Below are positions 46,091 to 54,720 of a DNA stretch of 64,000 nucleotides, in pieces (the first letter of the stretch is position 1; each line of letters starts with the position of its first letter). Source of the stretch: Chitinophagaceae bacterium. Its GTDB lineage: Bacteria; Bacteroidota; Bacteroidia; Chitinophagales; Chitinophagaceae. Location of the stretch: assembly GCA_020847395.1 (NCBI GenBank), contig JADLCD010000046.1, positions 41,491 through 105,490 on the forward strand. The letters run 5' to 3'. The translations under genes and the position numbers were made by a program. A model generated the notes under the pieces. That model was given only the letters and a program-made list of their open reading frames with translations. It ran no database searches and had not been told where the DNA came from.

Positions 46091-46795
46091 ATGATGCCTG
46101 TAGCCATATATCAATTTCTCTCCCTTTTTGCTGCGGTTTCTTTTTTTATACCAATATTGCTTATTTGGGCAAGAAGGCTGGGGCGGAACAAAATTTTGAC
46201 CTGGTTCGGCATGTATTGGTGTTGGTCGGGATTGATTAATATTATATGTTCTATAGAAATTCTTAATCATTCAACAGCTTTAAACATTATTGAGCGGGTA
46301 TATAACCTTGCTGATATTCCTTTGATGTTATTCGTTTTATATACCACAACCGGGGAAGAAAGCATTAGGAAAAGTTTGAGAAGAATTTTAATTCCATTAT
46401 TGTGTATTGAAATTGCTGCTTCAGTTGTTTCATGGTTTTTGAGTGGTGTTGAAACTGCAATTGTTTTTGGGGGCGTTTTGCTTGTATTATATTATGTTGT
46501 GTGGACGATAATCATTTACTCCAGGAGAAATTCACTAACTGAATCACATACATCTTACCAATATATTTATTACGCTTTATTGTTTGAATATGCTACATCC
46601 ATAATTACTGTTGTTTACAGTTATATGGTGCCGGAAAAAGCAAATGCTGATGATAGTTTTATGGTTTTTCATATTTCTACAATTATAGCAATTGCAACAG
46701 CCGCTGCCGGTATACTTACTTACCAGGAACAAAAGCCCCGGCAAAAAATGAGGAAACAAAAATTTCAACGTGAAGTGGAAATAAAATACCTGTAA
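46091..46795 (+). CDS. Hypothetical integral membrane protein, about seven spans
   Basis: 234 residues starting MMPVAIYQFLSLFAAVSFFI, with seven likely hydrophobic helices and a basic C-terminal tail (QKMRKQKFQREVEIKYL). Aromatic and Trp-rich turns occur (TWFGMYWCWSGLIN). The layout resembles small sensor-like 7TM proteins common in Chitinophagaceae, but I cannot name the family. It stands alone between divergent and convergent genes. Confidence 0.7.
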   Translation: MMPVAIYQFLSLFAAVSFFIPILLIWARRLGRNKILTWFGMYWCWSGLINIICSIEILNHSTALNIIERVYNLADIPLMLFVLYTTTGEESIRKSLRRILIPLLCIEIAASVVSWFLSGVETAIVFGGVLLVLYYVVWTIIIYSRRNSLTESHTSYQYIYYALLFEYATSIITVVYSYMVPEKANADDSFMVFHISTIIAIATAAAGILTYQEQKPRQKMRKQKFQREVEIKYL

Positions 46796-46836
46796 AAAAT
46801 ATCCTGATGTAACAGTAGCTAAAATTTTGCAGGCTA

Positions 46837-47136
46837 TTATGAACTAAATTGGCGAACTAATTTTTCCAATTGATCAACAGGTACTACACCCGATTGCCGC
46901 CACAATATTTTGCCCTGTTTAAATAAAATTAAGGTGGGTACACCCTGTACCTGGTAAGCATTAGCTGCCGCGGGATTTTTATCAACATCTATTTTTATAA
47001 TAGTGGCTGTGTCTCCTACGGAAGCTTTTACTTTTTCGAGCATGGGTGCCATCACCTTGCAAGGTCCGCACCATGTAGCAAAAAAATCTACCAGCACGGG
47101 TTTATCTCCATTTATTAATTCGCTAAAACCTGCCAT
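46837..47136 (-). CDS. trxA: Thioredoxin
   Basis: 99 residues with the active site WCGPC (C23 and C26) after the strand PVLVDFFAT, the cis-Pro in QGVPTLILF, and the C-terminal helix QLEKLVRQF. The size and lack of a signal peptide show a cytoplasmic thioredoxin that reduces protein disulfides with thioredoxin reductase. There is only a short gap to the converging membrane-protein gene. Confidence 0.95.
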   Translation of the reverse strand: MAGFSELINGDKPVLVDFFATWCGPCKVMAPMLEKVKASVGDTATIIKIDVDKNPAAANAYQVQGVPTLILFKQGKILWRQSGVVPVDQLEKLVRQFSS

Positions 47137-47280
47137 AGTATTCTGTTAAAATTGATACGAATTTACGATTTACAAAGTTAAGAGCGAGTGAGTTTAGTTA
47201 CAGATATGTTTGGGATGCACCCCTTTTTTTAACTCAATCTTACAGCTACCCTTTCTTCCTATCTTCGCCTAAAATACAAA

Positions 47281-47610
47281 ATGAACGTAGAACAAATCCG
47301 CGAATACTGTCTTTCAAAAAAAGATGCTGAAGAATATCAGCCCTTCGGACCGGATAACGTTGTTTTTAAAGTGAATGGAAAAATGTTTCTCTTACTTTCT
47401 CTCGATGCTGACCCCACTCAATTTAATGTAAAATGCGACCCCGAAAAAGTAGAAGAATTAAGAGAAGCATATGATTGCGTATTGCCCGGTTACCACATGA
47501 ACAAAAAACATTGGAATACGATATTGGTAGATGGATCAGCTTCTACTAAACTGCTCAAAGAGTGGATCGATCATTCATATGAGTTGGTGAGTGGGAGAAA
47601 GAAAAAATAA
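47281..47610 (+). CDS. MmcQ/YjbR family protein
   Basis: 109 residues: MNVEQIREYCLSKKDAEEYQPFGPDNVVFKV, then MFLLLSLDADPTQFNVKCDPE and LPGYHMNKKHWNTILVDG. These are the hallmarks of the YjbR/MmcQ (CyaY-like fold) family, including the PF motif and the (H/Y)MNKKHW stretch. DNA binding has been suggested for the family; the cellular role is unknown. cas6 starts 124 nt downstream, but nothing links the two functionally. Confidence 0.9.
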   Translation: MNVEQIREYCLSKKDAEEYQPFGPDNVVFKVNGKMFLLLSLDADPTQFNVKCDPEKVEELREAYDCVLPGYHMNKKHWNTILVDGSASTKLLKEWIDHSYELVSGRKKK

Positions 47611-47734
47611 AGCACAGCCATCTAAAAAAATCATACTTTTATCCGTCCTGCATTTATCCGTCCTTTGCAATCTATTCCAATGCTGATAGTGAAACCCGTA
47701 TATTGTTTCAATAAGTAAACCTTGCATTGCTATC

Positions 47735-48532
47735 ATGAGATTTCGCCTTACGCTTACGCCTGTTTTTAGAGAGAGTATAATACCCATCAATTATCAATAC
47801 CCGATCAGTTCGGCGATATACAAAATTATTCAGCAGGCAGATAGTGCTTATGCCAGTTTTTTACATGAAAAAGGCTACCAGCAAAAAGGCTCGTTCAAAT
47901 CATTTAAACTTTTCAGCTTTTCCGATTTAAGAACAGCTTTTAAAATTGAAGGCGACAGGCTGCGTTTATTGACACAACAGGCAGAGCTGGAAATATGTTT
48001 TCATCTGCCACAGGCGGCAGAAAATTTTATTAAAGGCTTGTTTATGCAGCAACAACTGAATATTGCTGATAAAAAAAGCAAAGCCGTTTTTTTAGTGCAG
48101 TCGGTAGAATCTCTGCCCGGTGCTTTACAACAATACAAGCCGCAGGAAATAATCAATATCTCACTAAAACCATTATCTCCTGTTGTGGCAGGGTTGCCTA
48201 ACGAAAAAGGCAATTATACTTTTTTAGCACCGGAAGATATACGCTTTGCGGAAAGTCTGGTATATAACTGGCGCAATAAAATAGCTACCTGTTATGATGA
48301 GCGTTTCGCCTCCTCAGCCTTATTGATGATGGAAGTTATTCCTGCAAAGCTGCCCTTCAAATCGCGATTGATCACTATTAAAGCAGGCACACCTGAAGAA
48401 ACAAAGATCAGGGGGTGGATGAACTTTGGATTGAAAGTGACCGGTGAAAAAAGGTTTGTGGAGCTGTTGCTGAATGCAGGCACGGGTATCTATAATAGCC
48501 AGGGGATGGGGTGTTTGGAGGCTATTGTATAA
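47735..48532 (+). CDS. cas6: CRISPR-associated endoribonuclease Cas6
   Basis: 265 residues with the RAMP fold of Cas6. The N-terminal ferredoxin strand is MRFRLTLTPVF, and FLHEKGYQ contains H44, at the usual site of the catalytic histidine. The C-terminal glycine-rich loop GTGIYNSQGMGCLEAIV (249-265) is diagnostic. It cuts pre-crRNA within the repeat, leaving an 8-nt handle, here expected as AUUGAAAC or AUUGAAAU. The gene is detached from the interference operon by an AbiE pair, a transposase fragment and the first array, whereas in most I-B loci it is adjacent to cas8. Confidence 0.93.
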   Translation: MRFRLTLTPVFRESIIPINYQYPISSAIYKIIQQADSAYASFLHEKGYQQKGSFKSFKLFSFSDLRTAFKIEGDRLRLLTQQAELEICFHLPQAAENFIKGLFMQQQLNIADKKSKAVFLVQSVESLPGALQQYKPQEIINISLKPLSPVVAGLPNEKGNYTFLAPEDIRFAESLVYNWRNKIATCYDERFASSALLMMEVIPAKLPFKSRLITIKAGTPEETKIRGWMNFGLKVTGEKRFVELLLNAGTGIYNSQGMGCLEAIV

Positions 48533-48537
48533 TACTA

Positions 48538-49326
48538 TTATTCTTTTAACGAGTTGACAAAGTTGCCAAAGCGCAACACTTTTGCACTATTTGCTTTATT
48601 GAAAAGCAGGTGCTCAAAATCTCTTTGCTTTACTTTCAGGTCTATGCCGGCAAGCCGCTCATTGGTGGCTTCTTTCAACTGTTGCAGGTTGCTGATGCCA
48701 CAGCGCTTTGCCAAAAAATCATAATCCGGCTTTGCCTGTGCCAGTAAAAACATCAGGTCATAAAAGTCACGTCCTTTGGAGCGGGCTAACATGGCGGCTA
48801 TCTTCATGCTGCACAATACGGCATCAGAAGGCACAGGGAACGGAAAAAAAAAGCCGCAGCCGTTTATGTTTACAATAACGGGGTCATACGCTATCCCCTG
48901 GTACTGGCCTTCTACTTTTACCAGGAAACGTTCATCCTTATGCCCGCTCAATCCCATATCAAACAGCAGTTCGGGAAAATAAATACTTCTCCTGAAAGCT
49001 GTAAGCTTCGGATTGGTGCTATCCGTGGTTTTCACCTGCCAGCCCGAACGTTCCAGGAACAGGATAATGCTGTCTGTCATTTCCATAAATTCCTGTTCAG
49101 AAAAATTTTTACAGTCAAAATCCAGGTCTTCAGAAAAGCGATCTATTCCTTTTACGAGGCGAAGATGGGTGTCGCCGATAAAAACAGTTTTCTGTACATG
49201 CTGTGTAGACGACAGGTAGTCCAGTATCAACAACTGCAAATACTCTTTGAGCATATACTTGTAAAAAACAGCATTGTCTCGTATCTGTGCCGGGAAATAA
49301 TTTTTTATTTGTGCTATGCTTATCAT
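48538..49326 (-). CDS. AbiEii/AbiGii-type nucleotidyltransferase toxin
   Basis: 262 residues. The nucleotidyltransferase core shows VFIGDTHLRLVKGIDRFSEDLDFD, in which the usual GGTxL is GDTHL and the metal-binding DxD is in EDLDFD. Then come PELLFDMG, SDAVLCSMKIAAMLARSKGRDFYDL (the K-(V/I)-xAL..R-xKxRDxYD motif) and a helical C-terminus. In type IV systems such as AbiE, the toxin modifies tRNA or a similar target and the antitoxin represses transcription. The gene overlaps abiEi by 4 nt and runs against the direction of the cas genes. Confidence 0.88.
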   Translation of the reverse strand: MISIAQIKNYFPAQIRDNAVFYKYMLKEYLQLLILDYLSSTQHVQKTVFIGDTHLRLVKGIDRFSEDLDFDCKNFSEQEFMEMTDSIILFLERSGWQVKTTDSTNPKLTAFRRSIYFPELLFDMGLSGHKDERFLVKVEGQYQGIAYDPVIVNINGCGFFFPFPVPSDAVLCSMKIAAMLARSKGRDFYDLMFLLAQAKPDYDFLAKRCGISNLQQLKEATNERLAGIDLKVKQRDFEHLLFNKANSAKVLRFGNFVNSLKE

Positions 49327-49940
49327 AATCCGTATGTTTTTAAAAGCAGCTTTACCCTATGGTTAAGCGCTTTGCTTTGAAATGTTGTAGCGTATTGCAG
49401 CAGCAGCTCTTTTTTCAGATCATTGTGCAGGTAATCTTCATCCAGCCGCAACGCTTCCATTTCCTGCTCAGTATTATAAAACGGGTACAGGTATAACAGG
49501 TCAAGCAGTGCCTTTTCCGCGGAAGCAAACTGTATGGCGAGCTGATCTGCCACAGGCTTTAATTCATAACCGAACATCAGGCGCTCTTTTACATTCCGGT
49601 AGGAGTATTCTCCAAAATCATTGGTAAATGAAGCTGTTTTCAGTGATGTTATACTTGTGATCTGTACCACCGCTTCGGGTATAATGCCATAAAAAGCCAA
49701 TGCCGTATGCAGGCTTATATAAGAAGGGCGGTATATACGGTTGGCAAAATAGAGCGTGTAATCATTCTTTCCCTTGTATTCCGGAAAGGCAAAATACCCC
49801 TGCCGCAGCCGGACGAGGTAGCCTTTTTTTATCCAGCGGGTAAGATTATTCCTGTCGAACCCCGGCTTCCAGGCATATACCTGGTGAATAGTAAAGCAGG
49901 CAAGCGGAAACATTTGATCCTTAAATTCCAGGAAATTCAT
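49323..49940 (-). CDS. AbiEi-type antitoxin / transcriptional repressor
   Basis: 205 residues: an N-terminal winged-helix part (NNLTRWIKKGYLVRLRQGYFAF), then the AbiEi domain with YISLHTALAFYGIIPE, ITSITSLKTASF and ASAEKALLDLLYL, the last being the ...EKALLD-L motif common to these antitoxins. It is the first gene of the pair and overlaps the toxin by ATGA. The 11-bp inverted repeats at 49975-50040, just upstream, are a likely self-binding operator. Confidence 0.85.
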   Translation of the reverse strand: MNFLEFKDQMFPLACFTIHQVYAWKPGFDRNNLTRWIKKGYLVRLRQGYFAFPEYKGKNDYTLYFANRIYRPSYISLHTALAFYGIIPEAVVQITSITSLKTASFTNDFGEYSYRNVKERLMFGYELKPVADQLAIQFASAEKALLDLLYLYPFYNTEQEMEALRLDEDYLHNDLKKELLLQYATTFQSKALNHRVKLLLKTYGL

Positions 49941-50265
49941 GATATTTTGTTTCTATTTTGCAGCAAATATAGTGAATTTTGGAAATGAAATATTTAAATT
50001 ACTTTCTTCTAACAGAAATACCTGCTGATTTTCCAAAATTTACCGTGAGTATATCTTAGTCTGTTGTCTTACACTATTGATATAGAAAGAAAAATTAAAA
50101 TCGCGATTTAAGTATTAAAAAATATTGATTTATTTATTATGATAAGAATTATTTTTAATCATTATATTTATATATCCTCTGTTATTTATATTTAAGGAAT
50201 AAATTTTCAAAGCGATTCAAAATATCTTCTGCCCCCGGATAACTATGGACTAAAACTTATGCAAC
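49941..50265 (-). promoter_or_regulatory. AbiE promoter region with inverted repeat; otherwise AT-rich gap
   Basis: The gap between abiEi and the transposase gene is over 70 percent A/T. A perfect 11-bp inverted repeat, AATTTTGGAAA (49975-49985) and TTTCCAAAATT (50030-50040), with arms 55 bp apart start to start, begins 35 bp upstream of the abiEi start. AbiEi proteins are known to bind inverted repeats in their own promoters, so this is a candidate operator. The part from 50050 to 50265 holds no gene that I can see. Confidence 0.5.
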
Positions 50266-50583
50266 ATGACAAAAATGAGACGTCAATTCACACCGCAGGA
50301 AAAGTACAGCATCTTGCAGGCCGCAGAACGCGAGGGAATCGCAGAAACAGCGCGTAAATATAATTTGTCTTATACGGTACTCAGCCGGTGGAATCAAGAA
50401 TATCCGACAAAAGGTAAAAATGAGTTAAAGGTTGGTTATAAAAAAGCACATTCGCAATTGCGTACATTAGAAAAGGAAAATGAGCGGTTGAAAAAGATTA
50501 TTGCCAATCAGGCTCTTGAGTTGGAATCTAAAACTGAACGCTTAAAGAAATATAATACTTATTACCAGAAAGCAAGAGGGTGA
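50266..50583 (+). mobile_element. Orphan IS3/IS911-type transposase OrfA-like protein
   Basis: 105 residues. The N-terminal helix-turn-helix of the Tnp_1 type (RRQFTPQEKYSILQAAEREG, then AETARKYNLSYTVLSRWNQEY) is followed by a leucine-zipper coiled coil (LRTLEKENERLKKIIANQALELESKTERL). This is the layout of OrfA of IS3-family elements. No OrfB integrase follows, and I find no clear inverted repeat ends, so it is either a decayed insertion or a domesticated DNA-binding protein. It lies 76 nt before the damaged first repeat of CRISPR array 1. An ATG at 50275 is an alternative start. Confidence 0.75.
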
Positions 50584-50659
50584 TAGTATGGCGCTTCTTG
50601 CTCAATTGGACAAAGAGAGCTGAAATGCAGCAGGTGAAAGTTTATTGGATAAAATGGCG

Positions 50660-51020
50660 CTTTTAATGAAATCATAGTGGAATTGAAATTTGTGCAGGTT
50701 TAAATAAGGAATTGGCTAAAGCGCTCTTTTAATCGAAGCATAGTGGAATTGAAACAACCATAAAATTAGGCAACAAAAATATATATACCGGCTTTTAATC
50801 GAACCATAGTGGAATTGAAACAAGAGATAGTTCAAAAATCTCTTGCACGTGCTCAAACTTTTAATCGAACCATAGTGGAATTGAAACCTGTTATTTATCT
50901 TTTGCAGGGTATAGAATCTGTACTCTTTTAATCGAACCATAGTGGAATTGAAACTCATTGCCTCTTTTTTTGTACAGCCTCAATCACCTTCTTTTAATCG
51001 AACCATAGTGGAATTGAAAC
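50660..51020 (+). CRISPR. CRISPR array 1, 30-nt repeats, degraded at the upstream end
   Basis: Six repeats at 50660, 50726, 50792, 50858, 50925 and 50991, with five spacers of 36-37 nt. The consensus is CTTTTAATCGAACC + ATAGTGGAATTGAAAC. The GGAATTGAAAC end shows transcription left to right, as for type I-B handles. The first repeat has four changes (positions 9, 10, 13 and 30) and the second has one (position 13); the last four are identical. Decay thus sits on the side where the leader should be. The minus-strand frame over this stretch is only translated repeat. Confidence 0.95.
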
Positions 51021-51500
51021 CTGTCAGTGAACTGTCAGCACAACGCATTGAAATATTATCATCCGTTTGTTGCCAGAATTAGTGCATAGTTAACCCTTGC
51101 ATTGGTTGGGCAAAACTTAAAAATTGGACTCAATAATTTTGAATATTGACGAAGCCTGGCAACGGATAGTAGGTTTGGGTGCTTGCATAGCGCACTTTTG
51201 GAGTTGAAGCAAACAACCTGCTGTTCTATGGGTGTGGCAACAGAAGAATCATTGTTGCTTATGTAGATGCAGAGGAGGAAATACCGGAGGTTATTTAAGG
51301 CTTATTGCTGAAGACGAAGCAGTCAATCCCGATATAATAGAATATATTCGTAATATGAGCAGAGAACTGGTTGGTTTACGGAGGAGCAAAGGAGTTTGAT
51401 TGGTGAGTGGTTTGGGAAAGAGTGTAGAAATTTGAAGTGGGAGAGTTAGTGGATGTGTGGAAAGTTAAAATATAAAGAAAAAAATAGTTTTATCAATTCT
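51021..51500. other. Region between array 1 and cas8b1
   Basis: About 480 bases with no intact gene. Short open stretches around 51210-51400 translate to plausible peptide (IIVAYVDAEEE, AEDEAVNPDIIEYIRN) but are interrupted and lack starts, so they may be debris of a former gene. The 3-prime part must contain the promoter of the cas8b1-cas7-cas5-cas3 operon. An ATG at 51453 in the cas8 frame is not preferred. Confidence 0.45.
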
Positions 51501-52928
51501 ATGACTGAAAAAATAAATATAGATTGGTTAACCCGCACAACCGGCGACCCTTTTGCGGATACCGGCGGCCTGGTAATAAAATTTCTTTGGGAGCAGCCGC
51601 ATTTAAAAGAAAAAAGTATTTTAGAATTAATTCGATACGTGGCAAAAATTTATGTTGAAAAATGGGGTGCAAAGCTAAATGCGTTTTATTTAAATTCTAC
51701 AATTACTCAACCTGCATTTAAGGGACAAAGAAAGTTGGATGAAACTTTAAAATACTATAAGTCTTTAATTGACGAAACCGCTAAGTTTCAGGAAGGATTT
51801 TGCAGAATATCAGGCAGAAAAACGAAACTCTTTTCTGCAGGCAGGGATAACCATATTTTGTCAGGTTCAGGAACTTTCATAAACTTTCATCATGCCTTTG
51901 AAAGTGGTTTATATTTTTCAAAAGAAGTATTGATACGAATGTTTTTCGTTCCTTTTGGCTTGATTCAGTTGAGTGATAAAATTGCTTTGATTTATGCCAA
52001 CAATGAAAAAGTAACAGAGTATTTTGTATTCAGAAATTGTCGTTTGAATTTGCAGTCAATCGCAAGCAACATATCTGAAGGAGTTTTAAAATCAGAGTTT
52101 AATAACCCAGCAAATGCACTTTTCGGGTTTGCAGATGAATGTATTAATAATTTACGCATCTTTCTTTACGATGAAGAAACAGACTCTTTCAAAGAAGAAG
52201 GTATAACGCTAATATTGTACCATTTCACGAATTTTGGTGCCAGTCCTGAAGTGGTTATTTATAGTTTACCAGCTACTGTTTTTAAGTTTTATGCTTTTTG
52301 TAATAATCCTAAATGGAAGAAAGAGTGGACGAAATTTGTCAGGTATCACTACCGAAATTCAAAATTTAAAGGCGCAATTTTTAATGAAGAATTGGAAATA
52401 TGGGAAAAGAACAATGAAACCAAAGATTTTGAAAGCTATTATGTTTGGAGTAATAAAATCTTTGAAAGACTTCTGAATAATAAATCTATTATAGAGAACA
52501 TACTTCGGTGGAATAAGAAACATTCTTTTCCTTTTAAAATTGTAAAAATTTACCAAACAATTATCAGAAATATGGAAAAAAGAACTGTTGAAAAAATCAA
52601 GCAATTGGCTGATTTTATTGTTAGTAATCCTGATGCAGATTATATCAAGAAAAGCATCAAAAGATTGAACGGCTCAAAAAAGTCGTATCAGCTTAGGCAG
52701 TATTTGCTCAAACTTGATGAAGAGAATTATAGAAAGGACGGAACTGTTCCACTCATCACTATTGAGGATTATGTAGAATATTTGTTCCCCGATGGAGGAA
52801 ATTGGAGTGAAGTAAGAGATGTTTTGTTAATAGCCATCTATCAAAAGCTACACGAAACGCAGATTGCTGTTGATATTGAACCATCTGAAGAAGATGAAGA
52901 AACTGAATTAATAACCGAAAACGAATAA
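51501..52928 (+). CDS. cas8b: Type I-B Cascade large subunit Cas8b1/Cst1
   Basis: 475 residues from the ATG at 51501 (MTEKINIDWLTRTTGDPFAD). The N-terminal TGDPFADTGGLVI stretch is characteristic of the Cst1 branch. The rest is weakly conserved, as usual for Cas8, with an acidic tail (PSEEDEETELITENE). The family recognises PAM and recruits Cas3. The identity is well supported by position: it is followed 2 nt later by a Cst2/DevR-type cas7, then cas5 and cas3. It has only one plausible Cys pair and no evident zinc finger. Confidence 0.85.
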   Translation: MTEKINIDWLTRTTGDPFADTGGLVIKFLWEQPHLKEKSILELIRYVAKIYVEKWGAKLNAFYLNSTITQPAFKGQRKLDETLKYYKSLIDETAKFQEGFCRISGRKTKLFSAGRDNHILSGSGTFINFHHAFESGLYFSKEVLIRMFFVPFGLIQLSDKIALIYANNEKVTEYFVFRNCRLNLQSIASNISEGVLKSEFNNPANALFGFADECINNLRIFLYDEETDSFKEEGITLILYHFTNFGASPEVVIYSLPATVFKFYAFCNNPKWKKEWTKFVRYHYRNSKFKGAIFNEELEIWEKNNETKDFESYYVWSNKIFERLLNNKSIIENILRWNKKHSFPFKIVKIYQTIIRNMEKRTVEKIKQLADFIVSNPDADYIKKSIKRLNGSKKSYQLRQYLLKLDEENYRKDGTVPLITIEDYVEYLFPDGGNWSEVRDVLLIAIYQKLHETQIAVDIEPSEEDEETELITENE

Positions 52929-52930
52929 GT

Positions 52931-54028
52931 ATGAATTTAAAAGTACAGGGATTTATCCTTTTAGACGTTGATGTAGTGGCATTAAACAATGCCGGCAAAA
53001 GTAGTACAAGCAATTTTGACAATGCCGTAGCGACTAAGAAAGTATTCAAAAATGGCAGAACATACACCTATGTTTCGGGCCAAGCCTGGCGTTTTTGGTG
53101 GCGTGAGGCGTTACAAAAAAATCATGGCTGGCAACTGTCCCCTATAACAAGAGAAGCTAAAATCGCTTTTACTGCTGCTGACCCAATTAAATATGCCGAT
53201 GATGATATATTTGGCTATATGAAAGCTGCAAAGGATGTTCAATTAGATGAACAGGGTAAACCAGTTTTGGATAGTAAAGGCAAAGAAAAAAAAGAAAATG
53301 TAACTGTAACCCGTGTATCGCCCCTGAAAAATTCTGCTATTGTTTCTGTCGCTTCCACCCGTCCTGCAGAAAATTGGTCAAGCATGGCAAGGCATGACGG
53401 AGATTCTGTTCCTTATGGCAAGGAAGAATATAGTGCAATAATGAAAGGGATGTTTTCTCTTGACATTTCCCAGGCTGGAACTTTCGCAATGTATAATAAA
53501 ACAGGTTTTAAAAACCTCACAGAAGAGCTTAAAACAAATGCTTTAAATAATGGATCGCAGGAAATAGATGACCCTTTTGTAAAGGATGCAAACGGTAATT
53601 TCAAAAAGTTGCTTCAACTTTCTTCCTCTATAAGAAAGCAAAGAATTAAAGACACCATTCAGGCACTGAAAACCATTTCCGGTGGCGCAATGCAAACAAA
53701 TAATTTAGGTGATGTAACGCCTAAGGTTATTGTATTAGCCACTACTTCAACAGGTAATCACCCTTTTTCACATATTGCCGCCAGCGAAGGTTCAAATAGT
53801 GAGAAAGCATATTTAAACATTGATGCTATAAAAGAAGTATTAAAAGACTACAAAGAACAATTTCAAGGCACTATTTTCATCGGTCGTAGAAGTGGTTTTT
53901 TAGACGATTATGCCGCCCGGCTAAAAGAACTGGAAAGTTTGGGAGAAGGTTACCCCAAAGTTCAGTTAGGTTCTATCAATGACACTATTGATAAATATTG
54001 TGAACAATTAGAAAGCCAAATTTCTTAA
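52931..54028 (+). CDS. cas7: Cascade backbone protein Cas7 (Cst2/DevR type)
   Basis: 365 residues starting MNLKVQGFILLDVDVVALNN. GRTYTYVSGQAWRFWWREAL is the family signature (YVS-Q-(A/S)-(F/W)-R-(Y/F)-WWR). AIVSVASTRPAENWSSMARHDG covers the loop that wraps the crRNA, and LATTSTGNHPFSHIA follows in the second half. Several copies line the crRNA in the effector. It is tightly packed: 2 nt after cas8b1, and its stop overlaps the cas5 start (TAATG). Confidence 0.92.
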   Translation: MNLKVQGFILLDVDVVALNNAGKSSTSNFDNAVATKKVFKNGRTYTYVSGQAWRFWWREALQKNHGWQLSPITREAKIAFTAADPIKYADDDIFGYMKAAKDVQLDEQGKPVLDSKGKEKKENVTVTRVSPLKNSAIVSVASTRPAENWSSMARHDGDSVPYGKEEYSAIMKGMFSLDISQAGTFAMYNKTGFKNLTEELKTNALNNGSQEIDDPFVKDANGNFKKLLQLSSSIRKQRIKDTIQALKTISGGAMQTNNLGDVTPKVIVLATTSTGNHPFSHIAASEGSNSEKAYLNIDAIKEVLKDYKEQFQGTIFIGRRSGFLDDYAARLKELESLGEGYPKVQLGSINDTIDKYCEQLESQIS

Positions 54029-54702
54029 TGGAAGTTTTCAGTATTGATATAAGAAGCTGGACGGCAAGCTTTCGTTATCCTAATTTAATCAGTGGTATAC
54101 AGCCCACATTGGAAGTGCCACCGTTAAGTACTATTCTGGGGTTGATAAATTCAGCCGCAGGAAATTACATAGAGCATAAAAAACTTACTATTGGATATTA
54201 CTTTGAATTTGGTGCCAAAGCCACTGATCTTGAAACAATTTATATGATTGACAGCAAAAATGGCTTGCCTACCAATAATGCAAAATCCAATGTAATTAAG
54301 CGGGAATTTTTATTTGATACATTTCTTCGGCTATATATAGTTGATGAGGAATTGGTAAATTATTTAAGGGAACCTTTTTATCCGTTGCTTTTAGGGCGAA
54401 TGAACGATCTGGCTTCCGTGAATATACGAAGTATTGAAAAAAAACGGTTACAACCGATAGAAAATGCTGATAAGATTAGAGGACAGATAATTCCTTTCAA
54501 CAATTACTTTTTGCCCGGAACCATACAAGCACTACCTAAGTATTTCTCGAATTCAATTCCGCGACAAAACTTAGGAACAGAAGCATATTCGGTGATTAAC
54601 TACCAGGCAAAAATCCAAAGCAACCTAACGGCCTATAGGGATGTTGTAAATGGCAAAGAAATAGATATTTTTTTACATCAATTGGATTTTGAAAATTTAT
54701 AA
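54028..54702 (+). CDS. cas5: Cas5, type I-B (Cas5t-like)
   Basis: 224 residues with the N-terminal RAMP strand MEVFSIDIRSWTASFRYP and the PTLEVPPLSTILGLINSAAG stretch that defines Cas5 proteins of I-B systems. It caps the 5-prime crRNA handle in Cascade. The start overlaps the cas7 stop by 1 nt. cas3 begins 18 nt downstream. Confidence 0.92.
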   Translation: MEVFSIDIRSWTASFRYPNLISGIQPTLEVPPLSTILGLINSAAGNYIEHKKLTIGYYFEFGAKATDLETIYMIDSKNGLPTNNAKSNVIKREFLFDTFLRLYIVDEELVNYLREPFYPLLLGRMNDLASVNIRSIEKKRLQPIENADKIRGQIIPFNNYFLPGTIQALPKYFSNSIPRQNLGTEAYSVINYQAKIQSNLTAYRDVVNGKEIDIFLHQLDFENL

Positions 54703-54720
54703 AATCATCCGAAAATTTTC

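Noticed and set aside
47640..47675. Short direct repeat ATTTATCCGTCCT-like before cas6
   Set aside because: Only two copies of about 13 nt with no pairing partner; probably chance or slippage.
50716..50958. Minus-strand frame with repeated FQFHYGSIK, and the similar frame at 63374-63682
   Set aside because: Translated CRISPR repeats, not proteins.
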